A DNA stretch of 64,000 nt from Cristatella mucedo (GCA_009760855.2 WPIO01000001.1:16637501-16701500), one strand, 5' to 3'. Positions 15,598-25,963 are shown, numbered from the stretch's first letter. Made by a program: numbers and translations. The notes: a model not told the origin generated them from the letters alone.

Positions 15598-15744
15598 ACT
15601 GTTGGGTCTGAGAAAACTTGTGAATGCAAAACTAAAAGTGCTATGCTATTAGTGAAACTTTTGTCACAAGGAAAGAGCCAAGAAGAGATGCACTCGGAAA
15701 TCTCGCTTTAGCATGAAGGGATGAATTGAAAAACGTTGTACAAA

Positions 15745-16294
15745 TTAATAATCAGTATATCTAACTAACTTGTTATCTTCTGTTAAACAACAAGTAAAAT
15801 TGATTCTAGCGAATTGCAAATGAAGGTTGATGGCAGCCATGTCTCTAACAAAGGCAGCTTCATCAGGATCTGTGAAATAACCCAAATGATATAAGTTACT
15901 ATCTATGCGAATATATGATTTATATTTGCTTGCTCTTCTCTTAAAAGACACTCATACAAAATTCGATGTATTATCTTTTCGTCTTTCTATATTTATCATG
16001 TTTTCTGATCGTGTTGCTATTCTTAGATTAATAATACGATTATCAGATTTATCTTGATTAATCTGATCAATCTCAAATAATGACATTTCTTCTTTCATAA
16101 TAAACCAAGCAAGCCTATGAGCTTTAAATTTTTTTTATCTCAATTCGAATTATTTGATACCCATCTTTATCGAATGAACCAGCCATACTTCCAACAGTCA
16201 TTCTACCTCTGCTAACTTTCTAGAAAAATCTTCCAGAGTCTGCATTGTAATCAAGCGATTTCATTAAACGATTTCTAAAAGAATCTTGGTTCAT
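15745..16294 (-). pseudogene. HNH-AP2 endonuclease, broken
   Basis: HNH-AP2 proteins are selfish or homing-type nucleases. The reverse strand shows, in order, a GYQIIRIEI strand, AHRLAW (16105-16125), an HNH region IDQINQDKSDNRIINLR (about 16025-16074), and an AP2-like DNA-binding domain with YKSYIRIDSNLYHLGYF and DEAAFVRDMAA (15780-15925). The usual first His of the HNH loop (IDHIN in the family) reads Gln. A TAG, a shift in an A-rich run near 16130 and a TGA near 15950 break it. It is divergent from the PLA2-domain gene. Confidence 0.75.
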
Positions 16295-16333
16295 CTTTTA
16301 GTATACAATAGTTTTGTTAGTTTTTACTATATA

Positions 16334-17167
16334 ATGAGTTATCACGAAGCAAAGGTTAATCTTTCTGATCACCAACGAAATCTTATTTCCAAGTCAAGTG
16401 AATCAATCTTTATTAGATTAAAAAATGAAGATTTAAAAGGAACTAGTAGTATTTTTGTAACAAAAACACAGCTAGCTAGAATAAAAAAATGTAAATCAAA
16501 AGGAATTGGTCTACAGTTAAGTTTTACTGTTAAAAAATTGAAAGCTAATAGAAAACTAGGTGCTGGCATTGTAGATTTTATTAATAAACTATCAGGAAAC
16601 ATAGAGTTCCAAATGTGTCTACCATCTGGAGTAAAATCAGAGGAATTTCCTGGAGGGAAATTTGATAATGCTATAAGATACTCGTACGCAGGCCCAGGTA
16701 AAAAATTCAACGAGCGGATGAATTAAGGTTATGAGGGAGTTAATGATTTAGACAGACGTGCACTAATCCATGAACATGATTACAAACAAACAGGAAGTAT
16801 GCCAGAGCCAAAAGGAACAGAAGTGAGAAACCTATCCGACTCTGTCTTAGCAGAATCAGCAGCACGTATTGCACTAGATCAAGACAACCTATCTATGTTA
16901 GAGAAGATGCAAAGACTGTGGCAGCAGTAATCGAATGCGTACCGAAAGCCGCTTAGGCTGTGCATGCGCTATACAAAACTCTCCTGCGTAACACCCACAT
17001 GGTCTTTATGACTTTGTGGAGTTACTGACGGAGATACATTACATTACATGACAGCTAAAGCAAAACTAGGATTAGGAATAGGGGGAGCTCTGAATGATTC
17101 ATTTGCTACAGATTTCCTAAAAGATAAAGTAAGTAATCCTGCAAGCCTAAATAAGATAACAAATTAA
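16334..17167 (+). pseudogene. Phospholipase A2-domain capsid protein, split by a LINE
   Basis: PLA2 domains of this class (as in parvovirus VP1 and adintovirus proteins) help virions cross membranes. The N-terminal half resembles the pVI/pX-like part of such proteins (KVNLSDHQRNLI; TKTQLARIKK). The PLA2 core follows: calcium-loop YAGPG (16685-16699) and catalytic His-Asp in HEHDY (His codon 16775). TAA at 16724 lies between them. The frame stops at 16928, where a LINE family B 3' end (16931-17047) is inserted. The expected basic tail (AKAKLGLGIGGAL) resumes after it and ends at 17167. Confidence 0.8.
16931..17047 (+). mobile_element. LINE family B, 3' end insertion
   Basis: Same 3' block as at 2286-2395 and 50975-51110, here ending in the family's ACATT repeats. 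It splits the PLA2-domain gene of the Polinton, so the LINE was active after the element integrated. No clear target duplication. Confidence 0.85.
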
Positions 17168-17170
17168 ATT

Positions 17171-17254
17171 ATGCCAGAAGAAGAGTTGATTGAATGCTAG
17201 ATATTACTCGAAAAAGATACTAAAAATTTATACGACACTATTATTTTTTTGTAA
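17171..17254 (+). pseudogene. Very short acidic frame, one stop
   Basis: MPEEELIEC followed by TAG and a further 17 codons to TAA. It lies immediately after the PLA2-domain gene. Too short to judge; listed because it begins right after the previous stop. Confidence 0.2.
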
Positions 17255-17274
17255 TTATAATTTTATTCTATTAT

Positions 17275-17789
17275 CTAAAAGTCTGCTGGATTGAAATAAA
17301 ATATTTTGGTAACATTATAAACTTTTACTTGATAAATCTTTAATCTAATCTTTAATCTTGGCTCAGAGTTATAATAATCTCTAGTAATATAACTTCCATC
17401 ACGAACACCTTATTTCCAAGTTTTTGTATAATATCTGCTGGTGTATTAAATTTAAGCTGTTTAGTTTTTTTAATCAAAGAATAAGCTTGGTTTATTCCCA
17501 AAATCAAATAATATTCCAATAGTAGATCTTTGTGATAAGTCATATCCATGAAAGTCAAGTTGTTCACTAGCACGAGTAACTATATTTTGAAGAAAAGGTA
17601 GCATATCTTGTGTAATATAGATCCACGCATTAAGATAAGGTTTTGAATCTTTTTTCATATTTTCTTCAACATGGACACGTGCAGTTTTTCCTTTTGGGAT
17701 AACAACTGCAGAATTTTCAAGAACGACAAATTTTTTTTCTTGATTTTAAATTTCTATAAAAGGGAAACTCTTTTGTTAAATTTAAACAT
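17275..17789 (-). pseudogene. Unknown protein downstream of the protease, broken
   Basis: About 170 codons on the reverse strand. Its ATG overlaps the protease stop (TAATG), suggesting a linked pair. Segments: EKKFVVLENSAVVIPKGKTA, YITQDMLPFLQNIVTRASEQ, then after a shift a beta-rich end to TAG at 17275. It has at least one stop and two shifts. I do not recognise it; the predicted beta content would fit a small virion protein. Confidence 0.45.
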
Positions 17790-18652
17790 TATAATTCTAT
17801 AACTGTACCAAAATCAGCCAATTCCAGTAGTTTAAAGAAAATTAGACATCTCATTCCACAATCTGTCTGTTTGTATTCTTGTAATTGAAAAGTTTGAAGA
17901 CTTGGTATTACACCAAATTAGTCAATTACTTCTGGCATTGGTGGAGCACCAAACGAATCATAGTAAAAACAAGAATTTCCTACTTCATTAGGTGCCACCA
18001 AATGATAGATTGCTAAATCTGACTTACCCGTATTACAAATAAGACACTCGTTTAGTTTTTGGTTTTTTTAGTTTGCTTCTTAGTTCATCTCTTGCAAATA
18101 CTCTACGAAAGCTTTTTATATTTAATAATAATAATAATAATAATAATAATTCACTTGATAAAGCGCCCTCAGAGAACTTAATCTCTCTCTAGGCGCTTTA
18201 CATTTGCTGTAAAGTGAAATGCAATTGAATGGTAAGTAAAATCATGCTTGAAAAACAAACGAAATGAATAATATGGTTAGGGGTGACATGCACAGGGTCA
18301 GCATGCAAATGTGGTTAGTGGCAGCATGCACAGTGTCAGCACGCATAAGCACATCAAGGACGAATCACAGGGACCCACTAAATGCTGTCCTAAATAGGTG
18401 TGTTTTTAGGTTCCTTTTAAATGTGGTCAGGTCAGGGGATGTTCTGACGCAGGTCGGGAGGGAGTTCCAGGCTTTGAGAGCATATGAACTAAATGCACGG
18501 TCTCCAAAGGATTTAAGGTTTGTATGAGGTATTTGTAGACTGTTGGATTCCGAAAAGCGGGTGGTACGATGCTTGGCCTGATAGGGTAGTATATCTGACA
18601 TTTAATTCTTTTACATAATCTGATATCTCTAAGTCTGTCGGAGGAGTACTTT
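17789..18652 (-). pseudogene. Adenain-like cysteine protease, split by a LINE
   Basis: Polinton and adenovirus maturation proteases cleave capsid precursors. The reverse strand keeps the core: VFARDEL near 18100; catalytic His in IYHLVAP (His codon 18002-18004); Asp in YDSFG (about 17950); and the Gln/Cys box QTDCGMRCLIFF (about 17835-17870). His-Asp spacing is 15 residues, as in the family. A stop lies after PEVID. The N-terminal part (TDLEISDYVKEL) is separated by a 473-bp LINE family A insertion flanked by the 7-bp repeat ATTTAAT (18120-18126 and 18600-18606). Confidence 0.85.
18127..18599 (-). mobile_element. LINE family A, 3' part, inserted in the protease gene
   Basis: Reverse-strand copy from the (TTA)n tail and stem-loop (18127-18220) through the 3' UTR to the C-terminus of the LINE protein (18365-18599). 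The protein has a DRAFSSYALKAWNSLPTCVR segment, the conserved end of L2/CR1-type reverse transcriptases. Flanked by a 7-bp target duplication ATTTAAT. Confidence 0.88.
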
Positions 18653-18659
18653 TATCTAT

Positions 18660-18796
18660 TTGTTTGTTTTTCAAGCATGATATTACTTACCATTCAACTG
18701 CATTTCCTTTTGCAGCAAATGTAAAGCGCCTAGAAAGAGATAGAGTTCTCTGGGGGCGCTTTATCAAGTGCATTATTATTATTTTTATATTATAAA
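18660..18796 (+). mobile_element. LINE family A, 3' tail
   Basis: Forward-strand tail: TTTTCAAGCATGATATTACT, then GCGCCTAGAAAGAGATAGAG, then the closing half of the stem and a TTA-rich end. It sits 60 bp from the reverse-strand copy, making an inverted pair with the same 3' UTR sequence. Confidence 0.8.
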
Positions 18797-19322
18797 GGAA
18801 GTGTTCAAGAAGCACTTGATTACGAAGCTAAAATAATAAACTTAGAAGACTTAAGAGAAGCAACTATACTACAAAATGATCAAGAAATACAAAGACTTGA
18901 AGCAGAAATATCTGCAAGAGACGCAGTTGAGCACCAACTTGATCATCGTGCACTAGAAAGATCTACTGATAATTCTGGAAATGTGGTTATTGAAAAACTT
19001 AAAAGAGTTAGGCCAAAACTTGCTTTACATATATGGAGAATAAAGAATATATACAAAAAGCCTTGGATATAAAGCTAAACCAGATATTTCAAGTACTCTA
19101 GAAAAAGCAGTTAAAGCTGTTAAGTTGTTTAAGTTTGAAAAAGCAATTACAACAGAAAATCAAGCTAAGACACACGCACCTAATCCAGAAATACGAGAAA
19201 CTATTGATAATGTTCAAAAACATTTAGCTGACAAATTATGAATACATCCAACTACTGGCACTCCAAGGATAACAGAAAAAAGAATAGACGATTTAGATAA
19301 ATCTAATCTACTTAATTTCTAA
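18797..19322 (+). pseudogene. Coiled-coil protein, unknown, broken
   Basis: Opens within LEDLREATILQNDQEIQRLE, a strong heptad-type coiled coil, then a basic region and a second helical part after a shift near 19070. The start is probably lost under the LINE insertion. No family recognised. Confidence 0.4.
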
Positions 19323-19326
19323 AATA

Positions 19327-19948
19327 TGTTGAAGTTGTTTATACAACCAAATTATGTAGAGAGAATAATTAGGTGAGATAGGGAGTAAAAATAAATATTT
19401 AAAATTATTAGAGTTGGGAATTAAGTTAGAAGATGAAAATAAATATCAAACTTTGGGAAAAGCAACTAGTGATATTTTTGATCAGGTTGTTAATTATTAT
19501 CATAAATTAAAAGATACAGAAACAGGTGAATTGAATAGAGAATACTCTTTAATAAGAATCCTCAAAAAAGGTTTAGCGTGATATTGTTAGTCTAAAAGGA
19601 ACTGGGAAACTGAAAGCTGAAGTAAAAGAAATGACTGATAGCATTAATCAAAATAACTAAGCAGGTATACTTTTCAATATATTCATAACTTTAAATGACA
19701 AAAAGAGAAAAAGAAATATAAAAGAACAAAGAGTTTTTGATTATGTAAAACCTAAAGAAAGAACTGGTACTGGTATTGAAGTTATTCCATTCGTTGTAAA
19801 AAATGATTCAGAAGTATTTGATAAAATAGAATTGTAGATTCGTGAACTTGCTGCTGGAAATACAGGAGTAGTAAATTTAATCAGTGCTGTTGCAGATTAC
19901 CATGGAAACAATCAAGAAAAGTACCAAAGTCATGCTTTGCAAGAATGA
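19327..19948 (+). pseudogene. Unknown protein, several breaks
   Basis: Helical, charged segments in changing frames: KYLKLLELGIKLEDENKYQT, then GTGIEVIPFVVKND and ELAAGNTGVVNLISAVADYH. At least two shifts and three stops. No Walker A motif, so it is not the packaging ATPase. The C-terminal segment reads like a real folded domain, but I cannot name it. Confidence 0.4.
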
Positions 19949-19973
19949 ATAAAGTTTTGTATAATATATAGAA

Positions 19974-20834
19974 ATGACAGAGCTTGTAAAAATCTCCCAG
20001 GAGATATTAAAAAGTCTCGAGGCTATTAGAAAAGATAGTCTAGCATGCAAAGATGGATATGTATTTAATATTACTGGAACTAGTAATCCTATTAGAGTTC
20101 ACATTGATGATCTTATCAAGCTTAGAAATAAAAAGTTCGAGATATGTTTTGAAAAGTTTGTAGGAACAAATTCTATTAAAAATATGACTACTTCTAATAA
20201 TATTTTGTATATAGAGTAGCAGGTGGTTCTGAACAAACGATAGCCATTAGACCTGGAATTTACTATGCTATTTCTGTTGATGTAAACATTGGGATTGCAG
20301 ATATGATAAACAATTCTGTTACTCAATCTGGAGCTACTACTGATAAATTTGTATTAGGTATATATATTGCTACTTCTAACCCCTGGATTACTATGCCTGT
20401 TGGTTGGACGTTTCTTGCTAGTAAGTCTAGTTTATTAAGTATACTTGGTTTCACTGGTTCTGCTTATAGAACTGATCCAAAATTTTCAACAATTTAACTT
20501 AATATTACAAACCAATTATTTTGTACACCAATTGGTAAACGTATTTCAGAAAACGAAGTTTTTGTTTCAGATCTAAACCTAATACTTGTAAATTGTAACT
20601 TAGTGGCTAGTGGAACTAGTTACATAATTAGTGATTAAACACAAGTATTAGGAAGTTTTGCCTACAATTTCTACCCATGGGAACAAAGGGTATACGAACC
20701 AAACACTCTTGAATATCATAACTACTGGTGATTCTATTTCTAATATGCTAATTACTGTTACAGATCAAAATTTAAAAGTTTTAGATTTTGGTTCACAACA
20801 GATATCAGTTTTTATAGAAATTGTTGAAATATAA
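19974..20834 (+). pseudogene. Penton-like minor capsid protein, broken
   Basis: Single jelly-roll minor capsid proteins form the vertices of Polinton and adintovirus capsids. The first 81 codons are open (MTELVKISQEILKSLEAIRK start, after TATATAGA). A shift at 20219 leads to a second open part (20303-20497) with WTFLASKSSLLSILGFTGS. The end shows the family's closing pattern, ITVTDQNLKVLDFGSQQISV, to TAA at 20834. Stops at about 20495 and 20636 and two shifts break it. The family call rests on the order of beta-rich motifs and the position before the major capsid gene. Confidence 0.65.
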
Positions 20835-20841
20835 TATAAGA

Positions 20842-21760
20842 ATGTCAATTAGATTAACAGGAACTACTAGCTCTGAAGATAACACAATAGTTCGACCACT
20901 TATGCTTGGATCAGATTCAGGTTTTAACAAAGTTGGCTTGCATAGAGGTATCTTTAATGTTGTTACTGGAGTAAGCGATTTGCTTTGGTATAAAGGTAAT
21001 CTTACTGCTCCGACATCAATTTCTATTGCCATTCATCCTGGATATTAGGATAGCAATAACATTGTAGCTGCTCTTAATCTTGCTTTAATGAGAAATAATT
21101 GTTTCTATGACTCTTCTAATAGAAAAGGTAGTGGAATAAAATTTGGTGTTGATGTAGATGATAAAATAACAATGCAATTAATGCCAGATTATGTTGTGTG
21201 CTTGGAAGTAATGCGTCTGGAGTTCAGCATTCAATAATAATAATAATAATAACAATAATGCACTTGATAACGCGCCCTTAGAGAACTTGATCTCTCTCTA
21301 GGCGCTTTACATTTGATGCAAAGGGAATTGTTAATACATTAGGATTTGAGTCTAATCAACAAGGTTCATTTGATCCTGCAATGTTTGATGGAACACTTTA
21401 TGAAGCTATAGAAAAAGCTATGTACTTCTCTGGTATTTAGAAAGCTTGGAACAAGATGCAGTTGCCAGAAATTCTGGTGTAAAATGGATTAGTGTTGATT
21501 GTGATTTAGTTGATCCTAATAAGAATTATATTGAATTCAAGCAAGGATTTTTAGACCAATCTTCTTCTTTATATGTTCTTGATATAGATGATATTGATCC
21601 AGGTGAAAAGTTTGATCTTCATTTTCCCAACATTTTGTACTTACCAACACGTGGAGATATAGATAGAATAAGTAGTTTTAAAATTAGTCTAACAGATCAA
21701 ACTAAGAATCCTATTAATATTGTATCAGATGTTCTTGTTACAATACAAATTTCAAAATAA
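20842..21760 (+). pseudogene. Second penton-like or minor capsid protein, split by a LINE tail
   Basis: Begins MSIRLTGTTSSEDNTIVRPL after an ATATAAGA leader. A TAG at about 21046 follows IAIHPGY, and a LINE family A tail is inserted at 21231-21318. A final open part (21446-21760) ends SLTDQTKNPINIVSDVLVTI, the same closing pattern as the gene before it, which suggests a tandem paralogue. The paralogy is inferred. Confidence 0.5.
21231..21318 (-). mobile_element. LINE family A, 3' tail insertion
   Basis: (AAT)n followed by GATAACGCGCCCTTAGAGAA and TAGGCGCTTTACATTTG: the reverse complement of the family A tail, here only about 88 bp long and inside a capsid gene of the Polinton. Confidence 0.88.
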
Positions 21761-21771
21761 TATATAGAGCA

Positions 21772-22255
21772 ATGGGTAGCTATGCGAGAATTGGTCATGG
21801 CAGAATGAAAGGAAGGAAAAGTCCTTGGGTCTGGTGTTTTCGATAAAGTTATTGATGGAATTGGTAAAGCAGCGCCGGTGTTAACTGGTCTAACTCGCCT
21901 TAGTATGAACATTGCTAACAAAGGTATTGAAAGCATCAAGCAAGAAAACTAATCGAATTACAAACAAAGAAAGAGAAAGTAGACCAAGAGTATGCTAAAA
22001 AACGAAGAGAACTGGATGACAGACTAGAATAAGAACGAAAAAAGAAAGAACTTGAATATGAACTGGAAACACGTAAAAAAGAAGAAGACTATGATAGAAA
22101 GATTAAAGAGATAGACTTAGAAATAAAGCGAGCTAAGCTGGAAAAACTAAAACCTTAAAAGAAACATAAATCTAAAATGGAAGAAAAGAAAGTAGAAGAT
22201 TATTCAGAAGCACTTAAAGAAAATGGTCCAAAAGCATACACATAAATTAAGAAAG
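21772..22255 (+). pseudogene. Lys/Glu-rich coiled-coil protein, broken
   Basis: After an ATATATAGAGC leader the frame starts MGSYARIGHGRMKG. A shift gives VFDKVIDGIGKAAPVLTGL (amphipathic), then a long Lys/Glu heptad region with stops near 22029 and 22156. It resembles a core or scaffold protein in layout only. It lies directly upstream of the major capsid gene. Confidence 0.45.
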
Positions 22256-22386
22256 TTATTAAAAGAGAGATCCGCTATTCCTGAGAGAACAAGGCCTGAT
22301 GGATATGGTGGATATATGAAAAAATAGGAGCTGGTTTATATATTCAAAGTAGAAAATAAATTTTTACTTTTTTATGTAGAGAAGAA

Positions 22387-23924
22387 ATGGCTAGTGCTAC
22401 TATGGAATCACTACTTGAATTAGGTGATCCAAGTTTTCCTAATTATGAAACTAAAGACTACCAATACAGAGAGTTCTACCAATCAAATGAAAATGAAACC
22501 GATAACATTGCAAATAAACTAGTAACATTTACTGTTCCTGGCGAACAAAAACTTTGTTAGGTGCTATCTGATGCTTACCTACCACTTGAAGTACAACTAC
22601 AAGTTTAAACTGCTGGTGGTGGTGGTTATGCTGCACCTAATAGAAATCTTGCTGCTGGTTTTGTTAACAATGCAGGTGCATGGATGTTCAGCTCAAGGAG
22701 AGTTAGACTTGGCTCAGAAGAAATAGAAAGACTTTCACTGTAACACGGACCTGGAACAGTTTCAACTCTTATGGGTCTCCTTACTTATCAAAATGACTTG
22801 AACCGAACAGAAGGACCTGCAACTGGATGGAAAAAAGATGAGGTAAGTTCAATAGATTATACGTGGATTGCTAACAATACTTACGCCAGCCCAGCTGCAT
22901 CTACAGGAGCTGCTAACAATATTGGTTTTGTATACAGAAGAGGACATTCAAATGTTTTGGCAGACAATCAAGACACATTCAGTATTTCACTTTGACTTTC
23001 AAGATTATCTGGATTGTGTGCAGATAAATTCAAAATTCTTTATAATATCCTATTTATACTTGAAATGACAAGAGTTGGTGGAAATGACTTTGATGCTGTA
23101 ATGACGGCTGCGAAACCAGGTGCGCTACCAGCTGGCATCACAAATGCAATTGCATCTAGAGGTGCAGCATTAGCAGCTAATGATTGTGTTAATCAAAGTT
23201 TTAAAATTGCTATGTCAAAAATGAGATTAACGGTTCCACTTTTTACTCTTAAAGAAAGCATTCAAAGAGCTCTTGCAGATGTGTCAAGTGAAAGAGCAAA
23301 GAGAATTAAACTTAACTACAGAGTAAGACGTTATGAGAATATGATGCTGAGAAATTTCAACCAAGGATTAAAATATAATAGAACTCTAACTGTACAGAAT
23401 ACTATTGATAAAGTTAGATGGTTAATTGTTGCTGCATAGAATTATAATAAATACAATGACTATACTGGAAATGTTTGCACATACAATCACTGCGATATTA
23501 AAAATGTTACCGTACTTGCTAATGGATCAAAAAATATCCAGCTATTGCGAGAAGTAGTTATCCAAAAGATGGAAAGTGCTCAACAAAATATCTTGATTTT
23601 ACTGAGTTTAGAAAACAACATCTTGGATTAAATGAAGTCAAAGGACCAGTTGGTGTTAATTTTCCTGAATGGTTATCATTACATCCAATTCACGTAGTTG
23701 ATCTACAGTAAAATGATGAACCTTTAAGAATTACTTTTAAACTTGATGTTAGTATTGAATTTAATTCTCAAATACCTGCAGCCGCTGCTGGTGCTGCTGC
23801 TACAACTATTATTGTTCATTACTTAACTGTCTGTGGGAACACAGCAGAACTAATTTCTAATGGTAATGGATCGCCATTTACTTGCAGTAAAGGAACATTT
23901 GTTTATGATGGAACAGGCATTTAA
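22387..23924 (+). pseudogene. Major capsid protein (double jelly-roll, F54H12.2-like), broken
   Basis: About 512 codons, the usual size for Polinton/adintovirus capsid proteins. Family landmarks: a middle block GPGTVSTLMGLLTYQNDLNR (22744-22803), a second jelly-roll block with FTLKESIQRALADVSSERAK (23244-23303) and VRWLIVAA, an HCDIKNVTV strand near 23490, and a C-terminal AAATTIIVHYLTVCG region near 23800. Frame 22387-23520 is kept apart from TAG 22558, TAA 22606, TAA 22741, TGA 22993 and TAG 23437; a shift near 23530 moves the last third to another frame, with one more TAA. The N-terminal two thirds have point stops only. Confidence 0.85.
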
Positions 23925-23946
23925 AAAAATTTAAACCAGAAATATA

Positions 23947-24597
23947 ATGCAAAAATTTGATTTTGTACAAGGTTCAGATGAAAGGAAAAAATCTATGTCT
24001 TTGAATATTGGGAGCTCAGAAGTTTATTCTGTGCTTGGTAATGATATGGTATTTGGCGATCAAGCAGAAGTAGATATTAATATAGTTGCTAATAGGAAAC
24101 TAAAAAAATACATTGCTAACAATTCTATTGTGAAATTTCCTACAATGCTACTTGGTAAAGTATTTGAACCTTTGTTGCTGCTAAGTTTTTAGCAATGAAA
24201 CTTAATCTAAAACTAGAAAATGCTAATGATTTTTTTTACTAGGGATAGGGTTTACAGATATTGACCAGATGGAATAATTAAAGGAAATACTTTGGTAGAA
24301 ATAAAATGCTTGCGGAACAGAAATATCATTCATGATTTTATACCAAAACAGTATCATGGACAATGTTTACTTGGATTACATATTTTAAAACTGCGTGACC
24401 CTTATTATTCTGAGTTTGAAATAAATTTGTGTTCCTGGATTGAACTGTGAAGAACCACACTAGATTATGTGGCTGCTGGTAATGTTAGAATACCAACTGA
24501 TTATGAATTTGATATGCCAGTAAGAGGCCCTATTTTTATGTTTTTGCCTAAAGATGAGAACTACTTTGAATTTGAGTCCGATATTATAAGCAAATAG
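23947..24597 (+). pseudogene. YqaJ/lambda-exonuclease-like nuclease, broken
   Basis: PD-(D/E)XK nucleases of the YqaJ group act in viral recombination. The start (MQKFDFVQGSDERKKSMSLN) follows AAATATA. After a shift near 24180 and stops, the catalytic block PDGIIKGNTLVEIKC (24264-24311) shows the Asp of PDG and the E-x-K pair. It is followed by IPKQYHGQCLLGLHIL (about 24340-24390), the Tyr-Gln helix typical of the family. It ends at TAG 24597. Its place after the capsid gene fits a late or replication accessory gene. Confidence 0.7.
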
Positions 24598-24751
24598 ATT
24601 CAATAGTAAAAAAGAAAAAGGCAATGATATAAAATATTACATAACAAGATCCTTAATACGGAAAAAGAAGATAATGGCAGATTTGTTAGAATAGTTCCTA
24701 CTGTTAAGGAAGTATTAGAAAGATCAAAAGTTTTAATTAATCAATATATAG

Positions 24752-25531
24752 ATGAATCGAAGAGCAAACTGAAGTGGGTATGTCTCAAAGATAAATGCTT
24801 ATATATTGTCAGACCTTGGTGCAAATGAAAATATAATGATTAATCTTTGTGATCCTGTTAATTCTGGAGATGCTGTGACAAAAAGTTTTGAAGATTCTAA
24901 TTTTATTGTTAATGGAAGCACTTCTATTAATCTTCAGAATCAACCTGTTGCAAATCTTGCTCCAGGAGTTAATCCAACAGATGCTGTTAATGTTTCTCAG
25001 TTAAGCAATTATGTTAAAAAATCTGGATTTGCAATTACTTCTACATATTGGTATTTAAGTACTACTACTCCAACCGTTTTACCAGATGATTTTTGTGTTA
25101 CTTATGGTGGATTAAAACGAGATGTATTTAAAAACATTCCCTGAAACTAGCAATTTAAATATAAACATTAACTTAATAATTAATATTGCAGACCCTGTTA
25201 ATCCTACTGATGCACCAACCAAATTCTATGTTGACAAAACGGTTAAAAAAATATCGGGAGTAATTCTATTAATATTATTAAAGTACTAATTACTATTAAT
25301 ATACTAATATTGCTAAGTGTGATAGTAGTTGGTTCATCCAACCGTGTATTCCTAAGACCAAGTACAGATACTTCTGTTGTATCTGGAGAAATACGTGCTA
25401 TAAATACTTCTCCAACAGGAACAGATTTTAAATATTATACTTACTTCAACAGAATTCCCACTGACTATTATTTTGTTGATAAACTAGGAAATATAAGAGT
25501 AAATCTCTTGGTTAGTTATATATCCACATGA
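24752..25531 (+). pseudogene. Fibre-like protein (copy 4), broken
   Basis: Forward-strand relative of the three reverse-strand fibre-like genes. Modules: NLCDPVNSGDAVTKSFEDSN, LAPGVNPTDAVNVSQLSNYV and, after a stop and shift, IADPVNPTDAPTKFYVDKTV (about 25183-25250). A beta-rich C-terminal part (25310-25531) follows. TATATAG sits directly on the ATG; TGA at 24770 and TGA at 25142 interrupt it. Confidence 0.72.
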
Positions 25532-25561
25532 GAAGTATAAGTGAACTCATAAAACAATAAT

Positions 25562-25954
25562 TTATTTTAATTTCGTTGCTTTACGTTTACCTTTCACTAA
25601 AGGAAACAATTTTGCGATGACACAAATAGCTTCATGGCCCAGACAATGGTGTACACAAAATAATTCTGAACATCTTTTTTTGAAATGCTTTCTTGCAAGA
25701 CAGTATAGCTTAGTAGGTCTTTCCTTAGAATACTTATTGGTAGAATATTAAAAATGTGCACAAATTATAAATTTATTATTTTGTATAATACCATAATCAA
25801 AATCGGTTTCAGTACTATCTAGATCACATATGCCACAGCGCATTTCATATTTTAACTTTGGTCTTCTCTTAATCTTTTTGCAGATAGGATGACCAGACTC
25901 TAAATAATCAAGTTCACTAAACGTTTTAGAACAAGTCTTAAAAAATATTCCCAT
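25562..25954 (-). pseudogene. Cys/His-rich zinc-ribbon-like protein, one stop
   Basis: A 131-codon reverse frame with a single TAA at 25748-25750. It has CGIC, further Cys at KTCSKTF, HPIC, IICAHF and YCLARKHF, then a Cys/His cluster in CSELFCVHHCLGHEAIC. The spacing suggests one or two zinc sites. It lies tail-to-tail with fibre copy 4 and divergent from the integrase. Function unknown. Confidence 0.55.
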
Positions 25955-25963
25955 ATCGATAAA

